A stretch of 64,000 nucleotides of DNA. Origin: Streptomyces sp. NRRL WC-3618. Lineage in GTDB: Bacteria > Actinomycetota > Actinomycetes > Streptomycetales > Streptomycetaceae. Location of the stretch: positions 1-64,000 of the forward strand of contig NZ_LGDW01000144.1 in assembly GCF_001280005.1 (NCBI RefSeq), given 5' to 3'. A program made the translations under genes and the position numbers. Shown here one piece after another: positions 1-7,704 of this stretch; position 1 is the first letter of the stretch, and each line of letters opens with the position of its first letter. The notes beneath the pieces were generated by a model. It worked only from the letters and a program-made list of their open reading frames with translations, ran no database searches and was not told the origin of the DNA.

Positions 1-1
1 G

Positions 2-1099
2 CTCCAACCGTTCGTCGAGACCGTCTTCGACAGTCTGGCCCGAGCGGACCAGCGCACATGGGCGGAGCTGTACATCAAGGCACTGCTGCAGACACCGGGC
101 AAGAAGTCGTTACGCAGGCTGGCGGAATCCGTCAGCGACTCCCCAACGGCCTCGCAGGCTATGCACCAGTTCGTGAACGCCAGTCCTTGGGACTGGCTGG
201 CGGTACGTCAGGGTCTGCTTCGCTGGGTGGCACAGACCAGCCCGGCAGTGACGGCCTGGACGCTGGCACCGGCCTTCATTCCCAAGCGCGGTGAGCACTC
301 CGCCGGAGTTCACCGCAGGTTCGACCCTGTCCTGGGCCGGCTGTCGAACTGTCAGCTCGGCCTGGTTGTGCTGGCCACCGGCGAGCACGGGCCGCTGCCA
401 GCCGACTGGAACTTGTACATCCCTCAGGGGTGGGCGACGGGCTCCTTGCTGCGGTCCAAAGTGCGCGTGCCGGACGAGGTCTGCGGGCCCTTGTGGTCAC
501 AGGCCACCGACCTTCTGCGGCGAGCTTGCTCGTGGTCTCCTGGCAGGCATGCCCCTGTCACGGCTGACCTGTCCTGGCTGCCGGACCGCGAGGCTTTCCT
601 CGCCCAACTAGCGCACAGTGAGCAGCCCTTCATGGTGCAAGTCCCTGACACCATGCGCGTCAAGCATGCGGCCTCCCAGTCGGCCAACTCGCCGGCGCTC
701 ACCGTTCGGCAGATACTCACGGGCCGTGGGACCGTGGCCGCAGAGGAACGGCAGCGCGTCTTCACACTCCCGGTGACCCTTCCCAGTTCCTCGATGGGAG
801 TCGTCCGGCTGCGTTTGCTCGCTCAGCGTCGGCCGAACGGCTCAGCACGGACCTGGCTGACGAATCTGGTCGACCGGCCGCTGCCCGACCTGCTTCCGCT
901 GATGCGGCAGCCGCGCCTGGCTGAGACCGTGGTCAACACCCTGAGCGGCGACTTCGGGCTGCAGGACTTCGAGGGGCGATCGTTCCCCGGCTGGCATCAC
1001 CACGCAACACTGGTCTCCGCCGCGTTCACCTACTCCCGGGTCCGCAGCTGCTCATCCGCAGGCGAAGCCAGCGACTGGCTGGGCAGGCGAGTTCCGTGA
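2..1099 (+). CDS. IS701-like transposase-family protein, 5' end outside window
   Basis: The reading frame is open from base 2 and runs into the window, so the start is missing; about 365 residues are visible. The order of conserved blocks resembles IS701-family DDE transposases: a SAGVHRRF...GRLSNCQLG block near base 300, an LPADWNLYIP block near 400, and the terminal DFGLQDFEGRSFPGWHHHATL block at about 950-1015. The usual catalytic DDTGF block appears to be replaced by a stretch reading APAFIPKRG, so the first catalytic Asp looks absent. It may be an inactive or domesticated copy. It carries a TTA codon near base 110. No terminal repeat is visible downstream. Family membership is fairly sure; activity is doubtful. 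Confidence 0.7.
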   Translation, partial: LQPFVETVFDSLARADQRTWAELYIKALLQTPGKKSLRRLAESVSDSPTASQAMHQFVNASPWDWLAVRQGLLRWVAQTSPAVTAWTLAPAFIPKRGEHSAGVHRRFDPVLGRLSNCQLGLVVLATGEHGPLPADWNLYIPQGWATGSLLRSKVRVPDEVCGPLWSQATDLLRRACSWSPGRHAPVTADLSWLPDREAFLAQLAHSEQPFMVQVPDTMRVKHAASQSANSPALTVRQILTGRGTVAAEERQRVFTLPVTLPSSSMGVVRLRLLAQRRPNGSARTWLTNLVDRPLPDLLPLMRQPRLAETVVNTLSGDFGLQDFEGRSFPGWHHHATLVSAAFTYSRVRSCSSAGEASDWLGRRVP

Positions 1100-1502
1100 A
1101 CGCCTGTTGCCCAGCGACGCGGCCGTCCAGTTCCACGTGTGGGTGCTGTCGCTGAGTCTTTCTGCTGCTTTAGACCTTGGTTGTGCCCTGCACGAGGGGT
1201 CCAGGCGCTTCCGGAGTCCGAGGATGATCTGTACCCGGCGAGTCGCCGTGATCCAGGAGCGGCACGTCGGCGCGGGCGCTGATGCGGACGTTCGGCGTCG
1301 ACTACGGGCCGAGTAAGGGGCCTTGGCCTCGGCCCTGCCGGAGCCATGTAAGGAGACGGGGCCACGGCCCGCGGGGGCGTGGGTACGCCGTGTTCCTGCC
1401 GTCCCATCCGAGGGCTTTCGCATTACGCATTCAGCGGCGCCCGGGCGAGATCTGCGCCAGCCGACAGCTTTACTCTCAGCGGCGCATATCCACGATGCGT
1501 GC
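1100..1502. other. No supportable gene
   Basis: This 403-base stretch separates the transposase-like gene from the convergent TetR gene. Short open frames exist on both strands, but none has a credible ribosome site or recognisable protein. No terminal inverted repeat of the upstream transposase could be found. It is probably decayed mobile-element or intergenic DNA. Confidence 0.4.
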
Positions 1503-2084
1503 TCAGCGCGTGTCCGCGGCGAGACCGCCGAGCACTGCGTGCCAGACCTCAGCGAAGTCGGAAGCCATTGAAACGCCCTCGGCTTCGGCGCTTCGGGCCT
1601 CGGTCGCGGCTCCCTCCACCAAGTACATGATGAGACGCGCAGCGGTGGCCGGCCGTACGTCTGCGACCAGGTCACCGGTGGCAGAGGCTCTCTCCAGCAG
1701 GTGCAGGACGTCCCCGCGGAAGGCTCCGAACCAGCCGCAGTCGACGTACCCCTCCTCGACCAGGCGCGCAGCAGCCCGGGTGAGTACGTTGTTCTGCAGT
1801 GCCGTCGCCACCTGAAGCACGAGGACGGAAAGGCCGTAAAGGGGCCGGCCAGTGCCGGAGTATGCCGTGCTGACGCGTTGCAGTTCGCCGACACCCTCGT
1901 CCACCACGGCGGATGCCAGTGCCGCCTTGCAGCCGAAATGGAAGGTGAGGGCCCCGAGCGTGACGCCTGCTTCGGCACAGACGGGGTTGAGCGTCGTACC
2001 GTCGTACCCGTGCCGGTCGAAGTGGCGTGCTGCTGCCAGGACCAAGTTCGCGCGGGTCCTTGCAGCTCGTTCGCTGTTCTTCAT
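1503..2084 (-). CDS. TetR-family regulator, gamma-butyrolactone receptor-like
   Basis: A 193-residue regulator. The helix-turn-helix is at residues 29-53, with the AGVTLGALTFHF recognition block and a preceding FDRHGYDGTT segment typical of the ArpA/ScbR branch. A Trp at residue 118 lies where these receptors have a ligand-contact Trp. The ATG at 2084 has GAGG seven bases upstream; longer in-frame extensions lose all family similarity. It is the last gene of a leftward group containing an SDR, an NmrA-type protein, a second receptor-like regulator and a divergent AfsA homologue. It could bind a butyrolactone, or be a pseudo-receptor sensing an antibiotic or butenolide. The ligand cannot be told from sequence. 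Confidence 0.82.
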   Translation of the reverse strand: MKNSERAARTRANLVLAAARHFDRHGYDGTTLNPVCAEAGVTLGALTFHFGCKAALASAVVDEGVGELQRVSTAYSGTGRPLYGLSVLVLQVATALQNNVLTRAAARLVEEGYVDCGWFGAFRGDVLHLLERASATGDLVADVRPATAARLIMYLVEGAATEARSAEAEGVSMASDFAEVWHAVLGGLAADTR

Positions 2085-2317
2085 GCGGGGGCCTCGGTCA
2101 TCGCAGCGACAGCTGAGGGCACGGGCCACCCCGCGCCTGGACTTCGACGGCGCTCCCCCCAGGCTTGTCGACCTGTCATGCCAGACGGTGCAACCATGGC
2201 ACGGGCTGGCGGTACGCCGCGTCGGAGAAACCACTGCGGCAGCGAGAAGACCATCGCACCAGAGCGGAACTGGGCAGGACCTTCCCAGCCTCGTGACCGG
2301 ATTCGGTTGCCGCTTGC

Positions 2318-2336
2318 CATGACGAGACCCGTCATG
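2318..2336. promoter_or_regulatory. Perfect inverted repeat in the promoter gap upstream of the tetR gene
   Basis: CATGACG and CGTCATG, separated by five bases, lie in the 416-base non-coding gap between the SDR stop (2501) and the TetR start (2084). The repeat is about 235 bases upstream of the TetR start. It does not resemble the ARE-like palindrome at 4947-4968. The rest of the gap shows no gene. It may be an operator or part of an mRNA hairpin after the SDR gene. Confidence 0.35.
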
Positions 2337-2500
2337 TCCCTCACGTACCGTCCTCAGCTTTGGCTGCCCGTGGCCACGGGCGACGCGGTCCCGCGGCGGC
2401 AGCTCGACGGGCGGTCTGACCCTATGGTGAGCACCGGCCAACGAGCACGAGAACAGGGAGAGTCCGCAACGTTCTCGGCAAGTCTGCTGGTGCAGCGCGG

Positions 2501-3268
2501 CTACCGGGCGGTCCATCCTCCGTCGGCCGGGATGACGGCACCTGTGGTGAACGACGAGCGATCCGAGCAGAGCCAGGCAGCCGTCTGCGCGATCTCAACG
2601 GGGTCCGCCAGGCGCTGTTGGATGGCACGCTCGGTGAAAGGCTTGAAGAGTGAGGGCGTGTCGGAGAGCACCTGGTCCATCAGCTCGGTCCGGGTGCTGC
2701 CGACGGCAAGTGCGTTGACGCGGATGTGCTGCTTCGCATACTCGTCGGCTGCGGCCCGGCTCAAGCCGATGACAGCGTGTTTGGCGGCTATGTACGGGGC
2801 CGAGCTACCTGTCGCGCGGACTCCGGCGACGCTCGAGGTGTTCACGATGGAGCCGCCGCCATGTTCGAGCATCACGGCGATCTGTGCCCGCATCGCGTTC
2901 CACACGCCTCGGGCGTTGACGTCCATGATGCGGTCGTATTCTTCATCCTCCATGAGGTGCATCGGGGTTCCGGTTGAGGTCCACCCCGCGTTGTTGAAGG
3001 CGGCATCGACGCTGCCGAATGTCTCCAGTGCCGTCCGTACGGCCGCGTGCATGTCCTCGGCGCGGGTCACGTCGGCCACCACGGCAGCGGCTTGCCCACC
3101 TGCTGCGCCGATCTTGGCTACCAAGTCGAGCAACCGGTCCTTACGGCGGGCGGTCAGGATCACGCGAGCCTCCTCTTGAGCGAAGAGCTCTGCCGCCGCA
3201 GCACCGATGCCGCTGCTGGCTCCGGTGATGATGACCGTTTTGCCGTGCAACAGGCCCCGTGCAGACAT
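2501..3268 (-). CDS. Short-chain dehydrogenase/reductase (classical SDR)
   Basis: A 255-residue classical SDR. It has the NAD(P)-binding TGASSGIG motif at residues 15-22, NNAG at 92-95, the catalytic Ser in NTSSVAG near 145, and the YIAAK active-site pair at Tyr159/Lys163. The length is normal. The ATG at 3268 follows an AAGGAGA ribosome site seven bases away, which rules out the in-frame ATG at 3289. In butyrolactone pathways an SDR reduces the 6-keto group or the butenolide intermediate. Its place behind an NmrA-type gene and a ScbR-like regulator, next to an AfsA homologue, makes that role plausible, but this is inference. A 6-bp stem-loop lies at 3291-3308 in its leader. Confidence 0.88.
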   Translation of the reverse strand: MSARGLLHGKTVIITGASSGIGAAAAELFAQEEARVILTARRKDRLLDLVAKIGAAGGQAAAVVADVTRAEDMHAAVRTALETFGSVDAAFNNAGWTSTGTPMHLMEDEEYDRIMDVNARGVWNAMRAQIAVMLEHGGGSIVNTSSVAGVRATGSSAPYIAAKHAVIGLSRAAADEYAKQHIRVNALAVGSTRTELMDQVLSDTPSLFKPFTERAIQQRLADPVEIAQTAAWLCSDRSSFTTGAVIPADGGWTAR

Positions 3269-3436
3269 GGGTCTCCTTAACGTCGACATCGCACCGTGCC
3301 TTCGGTGCAGCTGACCGAAGATCGTCGCCCCGAGGAGATGCAGCATGCAAGCCGGGCCATGGCTGGTTTTCGACCTGCTGACCTTTGGCCTACGAGTTGT
3401 TGTGCTCGGCTTACGTGCCTGCGACACCGATCGGTC

Positions 3437-4306
3437 TCACTCGAAGGAGTCCCTATGGCTGGCTGCCCACTGGGCGAAGGTGGTCGCGGGTCTTCCGGTG
3501 AGTCGCTCGACCATGTCCGTGGTCTGCGCCTTGGCCCCGGCAAGCTGCCGCTCGGCGCTTGCGATGAGAGCGTCAGCCATCGCCGGCGAGTACCGGCGCG
3601 AGTAGCTCGCGTGCGCTTCCTCAGCAGACAGCTCTTGGCACACGACGGGGCGCCTGAGCAGTTCGGCCAAGGCTGCTGACTGTTCGTGGGCCGAGAGTGC
3701 CTGGGGGCCCGTGAGTTGAAAGGACTGGAAGTAGTGCTGGGTATCGCCCAGGACGTGGGCAGATGCCTCCGCGACGTCCTCAGGAGCGATGCATGCGTTG
3801 CGGCTATGAGGGTGCAGCGCGTACGCGTTACCGTCGCTGCGGATGCTCGGCGCCCAGGCCAGGGCATGTGACATGAACGAGCGTGGCTGGATCATGGTCC
3901 ACGGAATACCGCTTGTCTTGATGCGGTCCTCGTTGCTGCGCTGCCACTCGGTGATGAGGTCGTGCGCTGCGGTGTCGTGCACCGCCGCCGCAGAGAGTTT
4001 GACGATGTGCCCCACCGAGGCCTCGACTGCTGCCCGCACAATATTGCGGTCGTGTTCGGGGCGTTCGGGGTCGTTCGTCACGACGAAAAGGGCGTCAGCG
4101 CCGCGAAATGAGTCGATGAGGCTCTCGACTGTGTCGTAGTCGCAGGCGACGTGCCTGACGCCGGGGCGCTGCACGGCGGGGTAAGGCGTGCGGCTGATTA
4201 GGGTGATGCGGTGGTGAGCCGCAAGATGCCGGGCCACCAGCGGGGCGATCTGCCCAGTGGCGCCAGTGAGGACGATGTGCCGGCATGCAGATGCGGTCAC
4301 GGTCAT
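3437..4306 (-). CDS. NmrA-like NAD(P)-binding protein
   Basis: A 289-residue atypical SDR of the NmrA/SDR_a5 type: the nucleotide-binding LTGATGQIA motif is at residues 13-21, followed by a Rossmann fold and a variable C-terminal lobe. There is no YxxxK catalytic pair of the classical kind. The ATG at 4306 overlaps the TGA of the upstream ScbR-like gene (ATGA), so the two are translationally coupled. It may reduce a butyrolactone precursor or act as a redox-sensing partner; the related SCO NmrA-like proteins are seen in several autoregulator and antibiotic clusters. The substrate is unknown. Confidence 0.82.
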   Translation of the reverse strand: MTVTASACRHIVLTGATGQIAPLVARHLAAHHRITLISRTPYPAVQRPGVRHVACDYDTVESLIDSFRGADALFVVTNDPERPEHDRNIVRAAVEASVGHIVKLSAAAVHDTAAHDLITEWQRSNEDRIKTSGIPWTMIQPRSFMSHALAWAPSIRSDGNAYALHPHSRNACIAPEDVAEASAHVLGDTQHYFQSFQLTGPQALSAHEQSAALAELLRRPVVCQELSAEEAHASYSRRYSPAMADALIASAERQLAGAKAQTTDMVERLTGRPATTFAQWAASHRDSFE

Positions 4307-4926
4307 GAAACAGGGACACGCGTGGGGCCGACCTGGATGTCGCCCACCACCGACGCGGAAGCAACGCGGGGCAACAGCAGGTCCCACATGTCGCAGACGC
4401 GTTCCATGAGGTCGGCACGCTTGGTGGCGAGATTCGAGTAGACCTGCATGCCGGTACAGGCGCCGACGACGAAGCGGGCCAACCGGTCGGGGTCGACCTC
4501 CTCACGGAGTTCACCGTCGGACCGGGCCACGTCGAGGTGACTGCGCATGAGCGCCCGCCATTCCTCGAAGGAGGAGGCGTCGTTCATGCCGTGGCTGCCC
4601 TGTTCGACGGCGAGACGGACTCCTGCGCGCAGGATGGGGTCGCGTTTCATGCGGTCCGCCCACACCAAAGTGATGTCCACCAGGCGCTGCAATCCGGTCG
4701 ATTCAAGGTGGGGTTCTATCGTCGCCGGCTGCGCGTTCATCAAAGCTTCGGCAAGGCCTTGCTTCGAGCCGAAGTGGAAGTAGAGCGCGCCGAGGGTGAG
4801 CCCTGCCCGTTCCACGATCTGGGACACTGCCGCGTTCTCGTAACCGGCCTCGTCGAAGATCTCGGCCGCGGCCAGCAGGACCCTCTGTCGCGTACGGATG
4901 GCCCGCTCTGCCTTGACAGTTGGCAC
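4303..4926 (-). CDS. ScbR/ArpA-like gamma-butyrolactone receptor repressor
   Basis: A 207-residue TetR-family protein. The N-terminal helix-turn-helix has the diagnostic AGLTLGALYFHFGSK block at residues 41-55. The ligand domain carries a Trp at 123 and the GELREEVDPDRLARFVVGACTGMQ segment that marks butyrolactone receptors. The GTG at 4926 sits nine bases after GAGGAG; a TTG at 4932 is possible but only three bases from that site. It is divergent from the AfsA homologue, the classic receptor/synthase layout, and the 91-base gap holds an ARE-like palindrome. It probably represses both directions until the signal binds. It is co-transcribed with the NmrA-like gene. Confidence 0.9.
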   Translation of the reverse strand: MPTVKAERAIRTRQRVLLAAAEIFDEAGYENAAVSQIVERAGLTLGALYFHFGSKQGLAEALMNAQPATIEPHLESTGLQRLVDITLVWADRMKRDPILRAGVRLAVEQGSHGMNDASSFEEWRALMRSHLDVARSDGELREEVDPDRLARFVVGACTGMQVYSNLATKRADLMERVCDMWDLLLPRVASASVVGDIQVGPTRVPVS

Positions 4927-4946
4927 TCGCAATCACTCCTCGACAG

Positions 4947-4968
4947 ACATAGATAGCGTACTTTATGT
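4947..4968. promoter_or_regulatory. ARE-like operator between receptor and afsA-like genes
   Basis: A 22-base imperfect palindrome with ACATAGA on the left and TTTATGT on the right (six of seven outer positions pair) occupies the middle of the divergent promoter region. Autoregulatory elements bound by ArpA/ScbR proteins are about 22-26 bp palindromes with ACATAC-like arms. Its position 21 bases above the receptor start fits autorepression. The assignment is by shape and place only. Confidence 0.6.
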
Positions 4969-5017
4969 TAGCTGCACCGCTGGCAAGCGGGCGTCCATTC
5001 AGGGGGAAAGCGCTGAC

Positions 5018-6028
5018 ATGCCCAACTCGCACGGTTACGGACACGACGGACCGCAGCTCGCCGGAAAGGTTCCTCAGGAGCTCGTCCACAAGCATGCACT
5101 CAATGAGGTGCTCCTCACCGGCTGGAGCACCCGCGGCAGCAATCGGCACACCGTTTACGCCCGGTGGCCCCGCTTCCACACCTTCTACCGGGCCAACAAC
5201 CGACGCTTCGACTCCTTACTCTTCGTCGAAACGGTGCGCCAGACGTTTCCGTTACTGTCTCACGTCGCCTACGGCGTACCCTTCGGCAGCCATCTGGTCT
5301 GGGATGACTTCAGCTTTGAGGTCGAGCCGCAGGCCATGCTGATTCCGCAAGCCCAGGCCGACGTCGTCCTGGAGACCATGTGCTCCGACGTCCGAACCAG
5401 AAAGGGCTGCCTGGTCTCGATGACCATGCACGCGGCCGTCCGCCTGGGCGGACGCCACATCGGGAACGCCCGCACCCGGTTCACCAACCACTCCCCCGCC
5501 GTCTACCGGCGGTTACGTGGCGAGCACGACCTCACCGAAAAGCACCGCAGGGCCACGCAGCTCCTGCCTGCCCTGCCGCCCGCCACAGTCGGACACTGCC
5601 TGGCCGAGAACGTGGTCCTTGCCGGTACCGAACGCGCGGGCCGGTGGCGGTTGCGCGTCGACTTGGACCATCCCGTCCTGTTCGACCACCCTGTCGATCA
5701 CGTTCCCGGCATGCTTCTCCTGGAAGCCATCCGCCAAGCGGCCCACGCCACTTACCCGGCCACTAACAGCATGGTGACGGGGATGTCCGTGTCGTTCGAA
5801 AAATGGGTGGAACTGGACACCACTGCCTGGATTGCGGTCGAACCCCTGCGCCGCAACGCGCTGAAAGCTGTCATAGAACAAGAACACAGGACCTGTCTGA
5901 ACGGTGAAGTCACCATCAAGACCCTGCCGGTCCAGACGGCAGGATTGTCACGAGAGCTCCAACCGCCCGAGCCTTCAGACGGGCACAATACGCTCCGTCC
6001 ACCGCCGGTTTCGCCACTTCACAGATGA
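5018..6028 (+). CDS. AfsA/ScbA-family gamma-butyrolactone autoregulator synthase
   Basis: A 336-residue protein with two AfsA hotdog repeats. Repeat one includes VHKHALNEVLLTGW (24-36), the Glu71-x-x-Arg74 pair in FVETVRQTFP and the FGSHLVWDDFSF block. Repeat two has HPVLFDHPVDHVPGMLLLEAIRQ (218-240) with Glu236 and Arg239. These Glu/Arg pairs correspond to residues proposed as catalytic in ScbA. AfsA enzymes join a beta-ketoacyl thioester to dihydroxyacetone phosphate. The ATG at 5018 follows AGGGGGAAAG. Three TTA codons occur (codons 67, 79, 166), so translation should depend on the bldA leucyl-tRNA. It faces its likely receptor gene across an ARE-like site. A 3' partner phosphatase is not present. 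Confidence 0.9.
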   Translation: MPNSHGYGHDGPQLAGKVPQELVHKHALNEVLLTGWSTRGSNRHTVYARWPRFHTFYRANNRRFDSLLFVETVRQTFPLLSHVAYGVPFGSHLVWDDFSFEVEPQAMLIPQAQADVVLETMCSDVRTRKGCLVSMTMHAAVRLGGRHIGNARTRFTNHSPAVYRRLRGEHDLTEKHRRATQLLPALPPATVGHCLAENVVLAGTERAGRWRLRVDLDHPVLFDHPVDHVPGMLLLEAIRQAAHATYPATNSMVTGMSVSFEKWVELDTTAWIAVEPLRRNALKAVIEQEHRTCLNGEVTIKTLPVQTAGLSRELQPPEPSDGHNTLRPPPVSPLHR

Positions 6029-6133
6029 TGTCCGCTACCTCGCGGCGGCCCTGGCCTGGCAGGTCGGGGAAGGGACTGATCGTTCCGAAGGTGGTGGTCA
6101 CCACGGTCCCGGGCGCCAGCTAACGAGTCACGC

Positions 6134-6508
6134 GGGTCTGTGTAGTGAACGGTGGAACTCGGTCGGTTTTCTTCAGCGTCGTCCGGCGGTGAGCCGGCCG
6201 TCGAAGGTGATGTCGAAGGCTTGGAGTGCGGCCTTCCAGCGCATGGTCCAGCGTTTGCGTCCGGTGCCGGTCGGGTCCAGGCTCATGACGGCCAGGTAGA
6301 CGCACTTGAGGGCGGCCTGGTCGGTGGGGAAGTGCCCTCGGGTCCGGACGGCCTTGCGGATCCGCGCGTTGATGCTCTCGATCGCGTTGGTGGTGCAGAC
6401 GATCCTCCGGATCTCCACGTCGAACCGGAGGAATGGCACGAACTCCGCCCAGGCCGCCTCCCAGCGCCGGACGATCGCCGGATACCTCCCGCCCCAGGCG
6501 TCAGTGGG
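6134..6508 (-). pseudogene. IS256-family transposase remnant (C-terminal end)
   Basis: Codons from 6508 down to the stop at 6173 encode the C-terminal end of a mutator-type (IS256) transposase: AWGGRYPAIVRRW, then VEIRRIVCTTNAIESINARIRK and LKCVYLAVMSLDPTG, all highly characteristic. Everything N-terminal, including the DDE residues, is missing: upstream of 6508 the homology stops abruptly against a DUF2290-like tail on the other strand. A sequence like the outer end of IS256 elements (GGGTCTGTGTAGTGAAC) starts at 6134, so the remnant keeps one terminus. It is non-functional. Confidence 0.8.
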
Positions 6509-6511
6509 CTC

Positions 6512-6807
6512 CCCTCACCGTACAGACCCGCATGGTGCTGCACTCGGCCGTACGCTTCGACTACGATCCCGCGGCCGCCGCCCCGGGGCACCCCGCCTCG
6601 CATCTGACCATCAACTCGGCGCACTGCCGGATCGCCTGCGCTGCTCCCCTCCACGTGGGACGATTCGCCGACTTCGTCTTCAGACACTTCTACGCAGACC
6701 TATGGGCAGCCCACCACGGTTACTTCACCGGAGGGGCCACCCGCCACGTAGGCGAGCGCACACTCACAGACGACGACCGCGCAAGCCTCCACCTGATGTG
6801 GATCTAA
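6512..6807 (+). pseudogene. DUF2290-like C-terminal remnant
   Basis: About 97 residues with RFDYDP, HLTINSAHCRIACAAPLHV and FADFVFRHFYADLW, ending with HLMWI and a stop. The CRI...PL...F..F....FY pattern is what I remember of the C-terminal half of DUF2290 proteins, which have no known function. No ribosome site or start precedes it; the frame upstream of about 6512 is the reverse strand of the IS256 remnant. The gene therefore lost its N-terminal part at the IS junction. Family call is tentative, the broken state is clear. The 264 bases after it hold nothing I can support. Confidence 0.5.
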
Positions 6808-7071
6808 ACTCTGAGCAGCCCTGAGATGCAGCCATCCCCGGCGTGAACACCGGAGCACCCTGCAAGAGTCCCCGGCAAACAAATCCATCCATGCGTGGAC
6901 GCGTCGACTGCCAGAAGGGACAGAGCAGAGGTGCGCGGTGCCGGGATGCACGTGCAGGCAGACCAGCTCCAGCTGTCGAGCCGCAAGCGGTGTGCCGGGC
7001 CACCAGGTCCGCTGGGACGGTGCGTCGTGACTGCACTGACCGGCTCGCGGCATCGCACCCTGCGCAGCGTT

Positions 7072-7205
7072 TCATTCCAGGGCTTCGGCCTCGATAACGT
7101 CGTAGAGATGACTTCCGTGGGCCCAGCGTTTCAGTTCCGGACGGCCCAGCAGGACGATTCCGTGCCGGGCGGCGAAGTCGGCTGCGGGCTGGGTGAATCC
7201 GCTCA
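7072..7205 (-). pseudogene. Mrr-like restriction endonuclease C-terminal fragment
   Basis: Reading leftwards from the IS5 element edge, one frame encodes GFTQPAADFAARHGIVLLG and then PELKRWAHGSHLYDVIEAEALE before TGA at 7074-7072. A 'put in by FAARHGI..., hydrophobic strand, xxELxRWA' ending is typical of the C-terminus of Mrr-cat (restriction endonuclease-like) proteins in actinobacteria. The remainder would lie where the IS sits, but the right flank of the IS is an unrelated gene, so the 5' part is gone. It is too short for any other evidence. Confidence 0.45.
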
Positions 7206-7227
7206 GAGGGCGGTTCGTGACGTGATG
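7206..7227 (+). repeat. Left terminal inverted repeat of the IS5-family element
   Basis: Twenty-two bases, reading GAGGGCGGTTCGTGACGTGA and two more; pairs with 8611-8632 with one mismatch at position 10. Similarity continues weakly inward for about ten bases. Confidence 0.88.
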
Positions 7228-7281
7228 CCCGTTTTGGCTTTCGGGTGGGGCTGTCGGGCTGGTCGTGGCCTGACCAGGCGG

Positions 7282-7704
7282 CTACGACTGCGGCTTGGTG
7301 AACAAGCCCTGCTCGGGCTCGATCAGGATTCCGCGTTCGGCCAGCCGCTTGAGCTTGAGCCGGACGTTGTTGACGTTGTTGGGTGCGATCTCCAGGTCCA
7401 TTGCCTCGCAGACCGCCCGCGCCCGCAGCGGGGCGTCGGCTGCGGCGAACACCGCCATGATCTGCTGGTAGGCCGGATGGTCCGGCAGCTTCACGGGCGG
7501 CGGTGTCGGCGAGGCCGGCTCGGGCAGCGCCAGCAGCGTCTTGCGGGTGATGCGCACCTCTTCGGCGACTCGGCCGAACTCCTCCAGTTGCGCGGTGAGT
7601 TCCGTGATGCGCGCTCGCGTCGCTTCGGCCTGCGTGGCGATCTCACGCTCTTGCTCCTCCAGGCGGGCGAGGACCGCCCCCAGGGTGAGCTCGTCGTTGT
7701 TCAT
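7282..7704 (-). CDS. IS-associated coiled-coil / winged-helix accessory protein
   Basis: A 140-residue protein inside the IS element. Residues 8-55 form a heptad-rich coiled coil (LARLEEQEREIATQ...). Residues 75-140 look like a small winged helix, with DHPAYQQIMAVFAAADAPL followed by VCEAMDLEIAPNNVNNVRLK. Its ATG at 7704 overlaps the transposase TGA (ATGA), so it is coupled to it. Similar proteins follow IS5-type transposases in other Streptomyces. A role in DNA binding or control of transposition is possible; it is unproven. The gene itself looks intact although the transposase is not. Confidence 0.7.
   Translation of the reverse strand: MNNDELTLGAVLARLEEQEREIATQAEATRARITELTAQLEEFGRVAEEVRITRKTLLALPEPASPTPPPVKLPDHPAYQQIMAVFAAADAPLRARAVCEAMDLEIAPNNVNNVRLKLKRLAERGILIEPEQGLFTKPQS

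Noticed and set aside
1503..2516. 337-residue version of the TetR regulator
   Set aside because: Residues before the ATG at 2084 match no TetR protein and overlap the SDR stop.
2501..3289. SDR start at ATG 3289
   Set aside because: The AAGGAGA ribosome site is at the right distance only for ATG 3268.
5916..6104. Minus-strand 62-residue frame at the end of the afsA-like gene
   Set aside because: Antisense to the AfsA C-terminus; looks protein-like in part but has no ribosome site or known family.
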